Shown here one piece after another: positions 35,444 through 43,760 of a stretch of 64,000 nucleotides of DNA. A model generated the notes under the pieces. That model searched no databases. It was not told where the DNA came from and saw only the letters and a list, made by a program, of their open reading frames with translations. Position 1 is the stretch's first letter, and each line of letters begins with the position of its first letter. A program made the translations under genes and the position numbers. The stretch is taken from NCBI RefSeq assembly GCF_000174195.1, contig NZ_ACFY01000170.1:1-64000 (forward strand), written 5' to 3'. The DNA is from Roseburia inulinivorans DSM 16841 (GTDB taxonomy: Bacteria; Bacillota; Clostridia; Lachnospirales; Lachnospiraceae).

Positions 35444-35474
35444 TTCTTACACAGTTCTTACAAAAATGTAAGAA
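35444..35474 (-). promoter_or_regulatory. Probable BceR-type operator before the ABC genes
   Basis: A perfect inverted repeat TTCTTACA-AAAA-TGTAAGAA (35455-35474), plus a third TTCTTACA at 35444-35451, 11 bp away. The 8-4-8 dyad matches the general form of BceR sites. Confidence 0.6.
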
Positions 35475-35486
35475 GTGCAGAACCTA

Positions 35487-36500
35487 TCAGCCCTGCACTC
35501 CGATAATAAAATCATTCATTTGAAAGATAAGTGAAATCGTTGTTCCTCTGTTTTCGGAATAAGCAGTAAGTCCTATTCCCAGTTGATCACATAGACGCTT
35601 GCAAAGATATAAGCCAATTCCAGTAGAATTTTTCCCGGTTCGCCCATTCTGACCTGTAAATCCTTTTTCAAAAATACGGGGTAAATCACTTTTAGGAATA
35701 CCTATCCCATTATCGCTGATAGATAGCACAATCTTGTCATTCGTTTTTGTCGCCCCAAAGTGCAAAATAGGCTGCTCTGCATGGTATTTGATTGCATTAC
35801 CGATAATCTGATTTAAGATGAACCGCACCCATTTTTCATCGGTGTAAACTTTTGTTTCTATATCGTCTATCTGAATCGTCATATTGCTTTGACGCAAAAG
35901 ATACTTATTATCTGCGATTGCACTATGCACAACATCGCATAAATTGACTTCACGGACAGAATAGTCTTTTTCAGCGTGTTCGCTCCGGGCATAGTAAAGC
36001 GCCTGTTCTGTATATTGATTGATATTCTCTAACTCTGCCAATACCTCTCTGGAAAAGGGAGAACGGTTATTCTCACACAGCAGCTTCATGGCTGTAATTG
36101 GTGTTTTTACTTCGTGTATCCATTGTTCAATGTATTCTTTATATTCCCTGCGTTCCCTCTGTACTTCGCCAATCCGTTCCAACATAGATTTTTCAGCCAT
36201 TTTCATAATCTGGTAAAAAACCTGTTCATCAGCCCTTTCCGGCACTTGCATGATTTCCGGCAATAAATATCGTTCTTCTAATTGCTCCGTCATATTGAGC
36301 AATTTATTCAGATATTTTTTTCGTGAGAAATAAAATGCCAGCAAAGATAAAACAAGGACAATCGACCAGACTGCAAGAATAAACAGGACTGTTTGGATAG
36401 GATTATCGCTTGCAATCAGGAACAAAGCAAGGGCAAGCATACCCAGCAGATTGATTAAAATAACGGGGAGTTGATTTTTCAAATATTGTTTTCCACTCAT
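35487..36500 (-). CDS. BceS-like intramembrane-sensing histidine kinase
   Basis: 337 residues. Two N-terminal helices (~12-30 and 36-57) are separated by only ~5 residues, so the kinase lacks an extracellular sensor domain, the hallmark of BceS kinases. H-box EQWIHEVKTP (His 129), N-box IIGNAIKYH, G-boxes DNGIGIP and TGIGLYLCKRL. It overlaps the regulator by 4 bases and is transcribed with it, separately from the ABC genes downstream. Confidence 0.9.
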   Translation of the reverse strand: MSGKQYLKNQLPVILINLLGMLALALFLIASDNPIQTVLFILAVWSIVLVLSLLAFYFSRKKYLNKLLNMTEQLEERYLLPEIMQVPERADEQVFYQIMKMAEKSMLERIGEVQRERREYKEYIEQWIHEVKTPITAMKLLCENNRSPFSREVLAELENINQYTEQALYYARSEHAEKDYSVREVNLCDVVHSAIADNKYLLRQSNMTIQIDDIETKVYTDEKWVRFILNQIIGNAIKYHAEQPILHFGATKTNDKIVLSISDNGIGIPKSDLPRIFEKGFTGQNGRTGKNSTGIGLYLCKRLCDQLGIGLTAYSENRGTTISLIFQMNDFIIGVQG

Positions 36501-37165
36501 AATGTATATCCTTGCCTGTGTTTTGTTTTAATGAAATCTACAAGTCCGATTGCTGCCAGTTTGTCGCGAATACGGGTAATATTGACACTTAGGGCGTTAT
36601 CATCAACATAAAGCTGATTGTCCCAAAGAAAATCCACAATATCATTTCTGGAACAGATTTTTCCAGCGTTCTTAAAAAGGTAGTAGAGGATTTTCAATTC
36701 ATTCTTTGTCAATTCTGCTTTCTGTCCTTTGTACTCTATCATGCTACTCTCCAAATGCAGGGTAGCTTCTTTCCACATATAAATTTCTGTTTGAGGGGAA
36801 CGGTAGGCTTTCTTTAACAATGCAGCAATTTTAGCAAGAAGAATAGCGGGATTATAAGGCTTTGTGATAAACGCATCTCCACCCAGCATAATGCTGTTAA
36901 GTTCGTCCATATCTGTATTGCTGCTTGTTACAAATACAATCGGAATATCTGAAAAGGTGCGAATTTGAGAGCATATTTCAAAACCGTTATTCCACGGAAG
37001 TTTTATATCCAGAATAACCAGATGTGGAGCAGCTTCTTTTAACTGCTCTATTGTTTGGGAAAAATCCGTAACTGCAAATACTTCATATCCATTCCCAGAC
37101 AAAAGAGTTTTAAGCTGTGTTTGTATCGTAAAATCATCTTCAATGATTAGTATTTTTTCCTTCAT
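36497..37165 (-). CDS. BceR-like OmpR-family response regulator
   Basis: 222 residues. Receiver with acidic ED-D at 9-11, phosphoacceptor Asp 53 in ILDIKLPWNNG and Lys in ITKPYNP, followed by a C-terminal winged helix ending KTKHRQGYTL. GGGAGG lies before the start, behind a promoter at 37188-37216. It should activate the ABC genes through the TTCTTACA repeats. Confidence 0.92.
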   Translation of the reverse strand: MKEKILIIEDDFTIQTQLKTLLSGNGYEVFAVTDFSQTIEQLKEAAPHLVILDIKLPWNNGFEICSQIRTFSDIPIVFVTSSNTDMDELNSIMLGGDAFITKPYNPAILLAKIAALLKKAYRSPQTEIYMWKEATLHLESSMIEYKGQKAELTKNELKILYYLFKNAGKICSRNDIVDFLWDNQLYVDDNALSVNITRIRDKLAAIGLVDFIKTKHRQGYTL

Positions 37166-37187
37166 AGAGATACCTCCCTGACACTTT

Positions 37188-37216
37188 ATTATACTGTATC
37201 AGAGAGGTTTTCTCAA
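37188..37216 (-). promoter_or_regulatory. Promoter of the BceRS-like pair
   Basis: Read on the minus strand: -35 TTGAGA (37216-37211), 17-bp spacer and -10 TATAAT (37193-37188), 22 bases before the start codon. Confidence 0.7.
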
Positions 37217-37249
37217 TCCATATTGAAGAATAGTAACGGAATAATGGGC

Positions 37250-37663
37250 GGTTGTCTATCAAATTCTTGTGTGTTACTTTACCGCGCATGAGCATTATCA
37301 CTTGTGCTGATAGTATCCAGATAATTCTTTTCTTTTCCATTTGCAGTCAGATACTCAGAGAAGGAATAAGGATATATATTCATGATGACAAAACGGCCGC
37401 CCAGTGTAGAAGCAATTTCGCTGCTGAGCATTTTGCTGATACATCATGTAGGATTTGCCGGTTCTTCTGATGCCGACAAAACAATAGTTTATATTTTCTT
37501 CCAGAGGATAGTGTCTAACGATTATTGGGTTGTTTAGGTAAATATCCTTCGGCTGTCTTGTAAAGCATAAAATACAGACGTAGTGAAAAAATATGGTCGA
37601 TTCAATACATTTTACGGTCGATTCATGACAATCCGCCCATTTGGAAAGAAATTCGTTGTACAT
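37250..37663 (-). pseudogene. Remnant of an AAA_14/DUF4143-type ATPase
   Basis: The minus strand reads MYNEFLSKW, then RHYPLEENINYCFVGIRRTG followed by KSYMMYQQ (Walker A). It shifts frame near 37415-37430 and continues in another frame as MLSSEIASTLGGRFVIMNIY and PYSFSEYL. This is the N-terminal fifth of an AAA_14-type ATPase; the rest is missing at the edge of the BceRSAB-like module. Dead gene. Confidence 0.65.
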
Positions 37664-37696
37664 TAGAAACAGGTAATCATGTACAACGAATTTTTT
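37650..37696 (+). terminator. Long palindrome over the ATPase-remnant start
   Basis: 14-bp perfect stem AATTCGTTGTACAT/ATGTACAACGAATT with a 15-base loop, followed by TTTTTT in the + direction. It lies 27 bases before the beta-helix gene. Confidence 0.65.
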
Positions 37697-37722
37697 ACAT
37701 TAAAAGCAAAGGAGAAAAAGGA

Positions 37723-38388
37723 ATGAAAAAGTTGAACAAATGGATAGCAGGATTGCTGTGTATGATGCTTGTCATAACCATGGTTGCAGGACTGGGTGTG
37801 ATGGAAGTGAAGGCAGATGATGCGGTAACAACAGTAAGTTCGTGGACTGAGTTAAAAAATGCAATAAGTAAGGGTGGCGACATTCAATTGACGAGTAATA
37901 TTACAGCTGGAACGGGTGATTATAGTTTTAATGTAACTCGGGACGTGACCATTGATTTGAATGGATATACGATTGATCGTAACTTAAATGTACAACAAGA
38001 CAATGTATTTAGTGTGATGACAGATGGAACTTTAATAATAAAAGATACGAGTGAAGGACAAAATGGAAAAATTATTGGTGGATGGGCAAATGAAGACTAT
38101 GCTGGATGCATTAATGTCAGCGGAGGAACGTTAATATTAGAATCCGGCAATATTGTTGGAAATCGTAGCAATAGTACTTTTACAAAACGCGGTGGTGGAG
38201 TTGCACTTTTTTATAATGGAACTTTTATCATGAGAGGAGGTAAGATTTCAGAAAATAAGGCAGGATACGGCGCTGGAGTGGTTGTTCTTGATAATTGTAA
38301 ATTTATAATGACTGGTGGAGAAATCACAGAAAATATTTGTGATTTTGGTGACTATCAAGATCAGGATGGAGCAGGTGTATTTGCATAT
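37723..38388 (+). pseudogene. Cell-wall-anchored beta-helix protein, 5' part (transposon-interrupted)
   Basis: AAAGGAG precedes ATG 37723. Signal peptide 1-~31 (KWIAGLLCMMLVITMVAGLG, cleaved near VKA-DD). A right-handed beta-helix segment follows with repeating units of the GGTLIL-SGNI and GGG-V-FYNGTFIMRGGKISEN type (pectate-lyase-like fold in surface adhesins). The gene is cut after AYL-phase codon GCATAT at 38388. Removing 38389-41447 restores the frame (GVFAYQGADVTIGG) into the part starting at 41448. Confidence 0.85.
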
Positions 38389-38573
38389 TGTTGTCCTTCA
38401 AATTAGATGCACCATCTCCATGCAGATTAGATGCACCTGATTTAGATCTTATTTGTTATGCATCCGCAGATTGTCTGCACCAACATCTGCAAGTTATCTG
38501 ATCGACATAAAAAATGATGCAGATTAAGAGATCTGGGAAAATACAGTAAAAGCAGGCTGCCCTGCTTTTACTG

Positions 38574-39374
38574 CTAAATCTCATTATTATTGATTGCCTG
38601 CATGACGATCTCTGCAGTAATCATGTCACTTTTTCTAGAGTCTCCAATCAGAAGACAACTATTGCATAGATTGTTGATGATACGAGGTGTTCCATCAGAT
38701 GCATTTAAGATGGCTTCAAGTGCTGCGTCTTCAAAGATTGCCCTGGTTGCACCTGCTCTTTGAAGCTTATCGAGGACATAAGATCTGCCTTCTTCTTTTG
38801 TAAATGCAGGAAGTTCATAATTCATGATGATCCTCTGACGGAATGGCTCATGCACACTCAGGCGAAGTGTGGCGTTAAGTGATGGAAGTCCTGACAGGAG
38901 AACAACAGCACGATCCCTGGAATCCATCTCAAAGTTAAACAACAGCTTAAAATCATTCAGAATGGCAGAACTGATATAGTTCGCTTCATCAATGATGATT
39001 ACTGGAGTTTTCCTTTTCTCTACAGAGAGCCTTGTGAGCTCTTCCTGAATTACCCGGAAGTTATCTGGTTTTCGATAGTGGGCCTGTGCACCAAGTTCCG
39101 TGGCAAGATTCCGATAAAAATCATTGGGGCTAAAAGTGGAAAAACAGGTATAGACTACTTTGTATTGTGAGTTATTTAAGGTTTGTACCCATTTCCTGAT
39201 TGCGGTTGTTTTTCCGCGGCCGGGGCTGCCGGTAAGCAGTCCAAAGCCCTTTGTTTTTGCAAGATAGTCCAGCCGGAATAAAACTTCTTTGGATTCGTCT
39301 GTTGATACAAAGATTTCTTTGGAATTCTTTAGGAAAGGATTGAATTCCAAACCATAGCGGATCGTATAATCCAT
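38574..39374 (-). CDS. TnsC/IstB/ExeA-like AAA+ transposition ATPase
   Basis: 266 residues with Walker A GSPGRGKTT (~40-48), Walker B VIIIDEANY (~128) and sensor LLSGLPSLN. The C-terminal helical lid is of the ExeA/TniB kind. The start MDYTIRYGLEFNPF is typical of this transposition-helper group. It shares one base with the transposase stop, so the two are coupled. It should deliver target DNA or confer target immunity for the DDE transposase. Confidence 0.85.
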   Translation of the reverse strand: MDYTIRYGLEFNPFLKNSKEIFVSTDESKEVLFRLDYLAKTKGFGLLTGSPGRGKTTAIRKWVQTLNNSQYKVVYTCFSTFSPNDFYRNLATELGAQAHYRKPDNFRVIQEELTRLSVEKRKTPVIIIDEANYISSAILNDFKLLFNFEMDSRDRAVVLLSGLPSLNATLRLSVHEPFRQRIIMNYELPAFTKEEGRSYVLDKLQRAGATRAIFEDAALEAILNASDGTPRIINNLCNSCLLIGDSRKSDMITAEIVMQAINNNEI

Positions 39375-40618
39375 TAGTCGTCACCTCCATAAAGACGTGG
39401 TTTTTCACGTTTGATATCCGCGTTTTCAACCTTGTTTAAAAGGCGGATCGGGGTAAGCGTACCATCTGCTTCAACGACATAGATAGATTCCATATCAGGA
39501 GAATAACGGAGTCTGATCCGCTGTTTTGCAAAACGGTAATCCACCTCATACTCGATGTGGTCAATCGTAACTACACAGTCAATGGAAACACGACGCTCTA
39601 ACTCCAGTAAGAATAACTGGTCAATCTTATCTTCCGGTAAGCGTTGGAAACAGTCCGGCTCGCTAAAGTAGCGCTCTTGTGGACTTTTTCCATTTAGGGA
39701 AGAGTGAATCCTCTGATTATACTGGGAGACATAGGTATAAAGACTGCCACGAAGCTTGTCAAGAGTGTGAAAATCTCTCATATCAAGGCCTGCCATCCAC
39801 TGGTCTTTCATGGTACGGAACCAGCGCTCCACCTTGGCCTTCTGGGTTGGCGTATACGGCTGGTCATAATGAACTGTAGACCCGATACGTGCGGCAAGCA
39901 GATCCATCTGTTTATTCTTATAGGAACTGCCATTATCGAAGTTGAATAACTTTGGAACACCAAACTTTGCAACTGCTGATTTCATGACAGACATGAGATT
40001 GACGAAGTTATCATTGAAAAAGACATCAATGCCAACAATGTAGCGGCTGGCGTCATCAATGAGGGCGATCACATATACCTTATGCTTTTTGCCGTCTTCT
40101 GTTTTCAGGTAAGGACCAACACTGCTGTCACCGCACCATACCTCATTGACATGGGCACGTTCATAACGACGCATATCCTGATTGTCTGTCGTCTTTTCTT
40201 TTAAAGCAAGGTTGTTTAAGAAACGGTTTACGGTGGATTCTGACAGTTCATTACGGTTCGTGGATCCATTGGTGCACAGCTGACGGAAGATAGCAGCTGC
40301 AGACATACGGGGATAGGTTGTTTTCAGATATCGGATCTGTTCCTCAAGGTCAGGGTCGATCTTTCTGGAAGTTCCCTCGTCGCTGCGGCTGGAAGGGAGC
40401 AGAGCGTCAAAACCATTCTTTTGATAGTGCTGGTACCAGCGTTTGATGGATGTCGGTGCCGGATGGATGAAGGATCCGTTTGGATGGAGTGCACCACGTG
40501 CAGAGGCCGCACGAAAGTAAGCCTCCTTGGATCTGTACTCATCCGGGAGACCAACAATCAGTGGTGAGATTATGGAATACCGCATCAAAGCGATATCCTG
40601 TGCTAATTCCTGTTTCAT
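39374..40618 (-). CDS. DDE (rve) transposase, Mu/TniA-like
   Basis: 414 residues. N-terminal HTH region (SIKRWYQHYQKNGFDALLPS), then an integrase core with the DDE triad visible as WCGDSSVG (D), FNFDNGSSY (D) and QKAKVERWFRTMK (E). A C-terminal Mu-type beta-barrel domain (IDHIEYEVDYRFAKQRIRLR) follows. Paired with an AAA ATPase, it belongs to the Mu/Tn552/TnsB-like assemblage rather than to simple insertion sequences. Intact. Confidence 0.88.
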   Translation of the reverse strand: MKQELAQDIALMRYSIISPLIVGLPDEYRSKEAYFRAASARGALHPNGSFIHPAPTSIKRWYQHYQKNGFDALLPSSRSDEGTSRKIDPDLEEQIRYLKTTYPRMSAAAIFRQLCTNGSTNRNELSESTVNRFLNNLALKEKTTDNQDMRRYERAHVNEVWCGDSSVGPYLKTEDGKKHKVYVIALIDDASRYIVGIDVFFNDNFVNLMSVMKSAVAKFGVPKLFNFDNGSSYKNKQMDLLAARIGSTVHYDQPYTPTQKAKVERWFRTMKDQWMAGLDMRDFHTLDKLRGSLYTYVSQYNQRIHSSLNGKSPQERYFSEPDCFQRLPEDKIDQLFLLELERRVSIDCVVTIDHIEYEVDYRFAKQRIRLRYSPDMESIYVVEADGTLTPIRLLNKVENADIKREKPRLYGGDD

Positions 40619-40681
40619 TTGAAGTCCTCTCTTTCATTTTTTCTTAAGTATAGAGGGGATCGGGAGAGTTTTCCTGTAAGG

Positions 40682-41203
40682 CTATGTGGGTGTAAGAAAT
40701 AAGATGTTTGGGGTCTGTCTTATCTGCATGAACTGGTTCATAAAAAGTGAAAAACACAGCTTTACAAGACGGGATGGGAAGGATAAATCAATCCGAAAGG
40801 AACGGATCTTCTGCATCCAGTGCATGATATAGCGTTTGGTGATGGAGGCAATAAGATTTTCATCAATAGAAGGAGTTCTGTTCATGATCTGTTCAAAATC
40901 TCCGGAATCCTCATAAGCAGATATGATAGCAGCCTGCTCCTGTAAGGATACCTGGGAATAAGGCACAATCTGGGAAGGAAGCAGAGCATGGGTTTTACCA
41001 CAGTGAGAGCATTTAACCCTGCAGATAGATAAAGTGATTTCAGAATCATCTTTCTTGAGGGAACGGGGATAGTAGCCATGAATGGTTAAACATCCTGAAT
41101 GGCCACAGGTACACTGTAACTGATGGAACTGTAAGGTATTGATAAGATTTTCGTAAGTTTTTAGATTTAACGGATTGTCAAAAGGTACTGTAATTGTTAT
41201 CAT
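40682..41203 (-). CDS. Zinc-finger transposon protein, DUF6431-like
   Basis: 173 residues. Two Cys clusters (QCTCGHSGC near 33-41 and CRVKCSHCG near 64-72) form a zinc ribbon, followed by a helical segment ending in an HTH-like region. I recall such proteins (DUF6431) as constant partners of this transposase/ATPase pair. It is the first gene of the element on the minus strand. Role unproven: end recognition or target selection are reasonable guesses. Confidence 0.6.
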   Translation of the reverse strand: MITITVPFDNPLNLKTYENLINTLQFHQLQCTCGHSGCLTIHGYYPRSLKKDDSEITLSICRVKCSHCGKTHALLPSQIVPYSQVSLQEQAAIISAYEDSGDFEQIMNRTPSIDENLIASITKRYIMHWMQKIRSFRIDLSFPSRLVKLCFSLFMNQFMQIRQTPNILFLTPT

Positions 41204-41447
41204 AGCGTTGGTGCAGCATCTCCCTGTCTAAGGATGTAGTGGTGCATCGGATTGTTATGATAGCAGGTGTCAAACTTTGGTCGGGGAGATACCTGCTATT
41301 CTTGTAACTTTGATATGATAACACAAGAAGGTACCGGTTCAAACACTCTGCTGTAAAAAACATCAGAATATCTGAGTCAGTACCTTCATTTAATTTGACT
41401 GATATAAGAATGATTTGGAGCACCAAGGGTGCTGGATAACAGCATAT

Positions 41448-43003
41448 CAGGGAGCGGATGTAACAATCGGAGGAAGTGCAAAAATTTACGGAAATAAAAA
41501 CTCAAATGGAGAAAATAGTAACTTATATATTTATCGTTACAATAGTAGTGAAAAAATTAATCTGAGCACGACTGTTCCACTGACAACGGGTGCTAAAATA
41601 GGTGTAGGTTATTATCAGCCATATGGAAAAAACGAGATACCACTTGCAGATTCAGGAAAACAATTCAAAGATGCATTTTTCACTGACGATGATAAAAACT
41701 ATGAAATTACAACAAAAGATGGAGTAGATGGTATTTTTTATTCTCCAAAAAATTCTTCGGGAGGCAGCTCCACACCATCCACGCCAACCTCTTACAAGCT
41801 AAGGGTAGGCGGAGTTGAAGTTACCAGTGCCAATACTTCCGGCACAGGCTGGAGTTATGATAATCAGACAAATACACTGACCTTAGATGGATTTAATTAT
41901 GAAGGTGATGGAAGCGGAATCGAAATCGAAACCTTACAAGACCTGAACATAATAATTAAAAATGAAAATAGAATAAAAAATATAAGCAGTTCTTACAGCA
42001 GTAGTACAAATGGATGGAGTTGCGGAATATATGTTCATGGAAATTTAACCATAACAGGAGATGGAACACTTGATGTAACAGGTGGAACAGCAGATACCAG
42101 TCATGGTATTAGTGTACTAGGCAAACTGGAAATTGATAGTCAGGGTACAATTATTGCCAAAGCACAGGCAACAGCCGGTACAAGTGGCATATTTGCATAT
42201 GATGGTATTGTTATTAAAAATGGTAATATTACAGCATATGCTGCAGAAGCAACTAACAGTAGCCGTGGTATTGAATGTAATGGCGATATAACGATTAGTG
42301 GAGGAACTGTAGCAGCTAAGGCAGAAAAAGGAGAGACTCTCAGCTACGGATTAGAAAGTGATAAAAAAATAACAATATCTCCAAATGCAGTTGTCACAGC
42401 ATCTGGAGTTACCGCAGCATTAAATAAAAACCAGAAGGATATACTGGTGAGATTGGTACAACTTTCGTAAGTAATAATACCAATCCAAATCCAACACCGA
42501 CACCAGAACCAACACCGACACCAAGTGAACCGTCAACAACGCAAGGTGAATCTACAACAACATCAACACCGGCTTCGACATCAACGGTAAGCACACAGGG
42601 CAGTCAGCAGGTTATACCAACCATCATTGAAGGTGCAGGCAGCAGCTATACGCAGGGAAGTGGAAATACAATTTATTTCCGTTCCAGCGATGCATTTGCA
42701 AACTTCCAGAAAGTTATGGTAGATAACGCAGAACTCAGTGCAGACTGCTATACGGCAACAGAAGGAAGTATCATTATCACTTTGAAACCGGAGTATTTAA
42801 GCACATTGGCAGCCGGATCACACAGTATTAGTATTGTTTCTGCAAATGGAGTTGCAACAGCAAACTTTGAAGTTCAGACAGCAGATACAACAGCAGTTTC
42901 ACCGAAAACCGGAGATAACGGTCAGGCAGCTTTGTGGATCACACTTCTCATTCTTTCCTGTGGAGCATTGGCCGCAGTTGGAATCAGAAAAAAAGTAAGA
43001 TAA
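41448..43003 (+). pseudogene. Cell-wall-anchored beta-helix protein, 3' part, with frameshift
   Basis: Continues the 37723 gene after the transposon. It holds further beta-helix units (ADVTIGGSAKIYGN, GNLTITGDGTLDV, GDITISGGTVAAK). A frame break near 42425 in an A-rich run (AAATAAAAACC) leads into a second frame with a Pro/Thr-rich linker of PTPEPTPTPSEP type and a folded domain. The end is a sortase-type SPKTGD motif, membrane helix and RKK tail. The intact gene would encode a ~740-residue wall-linked surface protein. It is now doubly broken. Confidence 0.82.
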
Positions 43004-43020
43004 GCAAAAAATAAATATTT

Positions 43021-43395
43021 ATAAACTCAAACTTCGCACTTGAATAAGTGCCTATGCACCTTGAAAATTCAATAATAACTGGCATAAATATAGCATGAAA
43101 CCGTCTGGTTTTGATATAATTGAGTTGTTCAGAAACAATTACAAACTGGAGGCTCATGCTATGAATAAAAGTATAACACAAGCGACCCAAGATGATAAGC
43201 AGATTTCGAAATCTATCAAAAGATTTTTTACAAGATTTCATGTATCCTCAGCTTTGAAAGTATTCCACGCCTACAAAAAGAAAGGGATTCCGGTAACGGA
43301 AATCTTCCAGTATCTGTTTCTGCTTATTTTTTCAAACAGAAGCATGTACATGAACCTGATTACAGGTCGAAACACTCCTGGTTTTGCAAAGGATA
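43021..43395 (+). mobile_element. 5' remnant of an IS4-type element
   Basis: The end sequence AACTCAAACTTCGCAC and the first ~80 codons (from ATG 43161) match the full element at 55627-57220 almost exactly, in opposite orientation. The match stops abruptly at 43395 after GFAKD. The following codons to 43496 are unrelated to that transposase. Confidence 0.85.
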
Positions 43396-43760
43396 TCTCA
43401 CTTGTACTCCCATATTTTGTGGAGTATATCAAGGAGTACTGCGGACAAAAATCCAGGCTGCAACTGACAGGAAATTTGAAAAAGTGCATTTTATGAGTTG
43501 TATCCAACAATAAATTTAAAAGAAAATATCTAGGAAGATATCAGCATAGGGCAGCAGATATCTTCCTTTTTGTATTTTACAGAATGGAAAGAAAGTCCGT
43601 AAAAAAAGGACGTCAAAAAATGTGTCGGATTTAATGGCTGCGATAAAAAACTAAAACAGAAGAATGGGAAAAGGAAAAAAAACGATAATAGAGGATATAT
43701 AAATTATAGAGCCACAGAAATAAGATTAGTAAAATATAATCATCAAAAGGAGGGTTATAT
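43396..43760 (+). other. Gene-free spacer with terminator
   Basis: Contains the tail of the broken IS frame, an intrinsic terminator with 11-bp stem AGGAAGATATC/GATATCTTCCT (43532-43542 and 43557-43567) plus T-run, and an A-rich leader to the GH31 ribosome site. No clear promoter could be assigned. Confidence 0.6.

Larger units (their letters stand above)
38389..41441 (-). mobile_element. 3,053-bp three-gene DDE transposon with 6-bp target duplication
   Basis: Ends are TGTTGTCC (38389-38396) and GGATAACA (41434-41441), inverted with one mismatch, so the element has 5'-TGT and ACA-3' termini. GCATAT occurs on both sides (38383-38388 and 41442-41447). Several GATGCACCA/CTGCACCAAC-like motifs lie inside each end, resembling multiple transposase sites. 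Cargo: Cys-rich protein, DDE transposase and AAA ATPase, all on the minus strand. The insertion splits the beta-helix gene. Confidence 0.88.

Noticed and set aside
37252-37470. 72-codon + strand ORF
   Set aside because: It is the antisense of the AAA_14-type ATPase remnant and lacks a ribosome site.
43396-43496. Continuation of the IS4 transposase
   Set aside because: The codons after GFAKD do not match the full-length transposase; the element is truncated at 43395.
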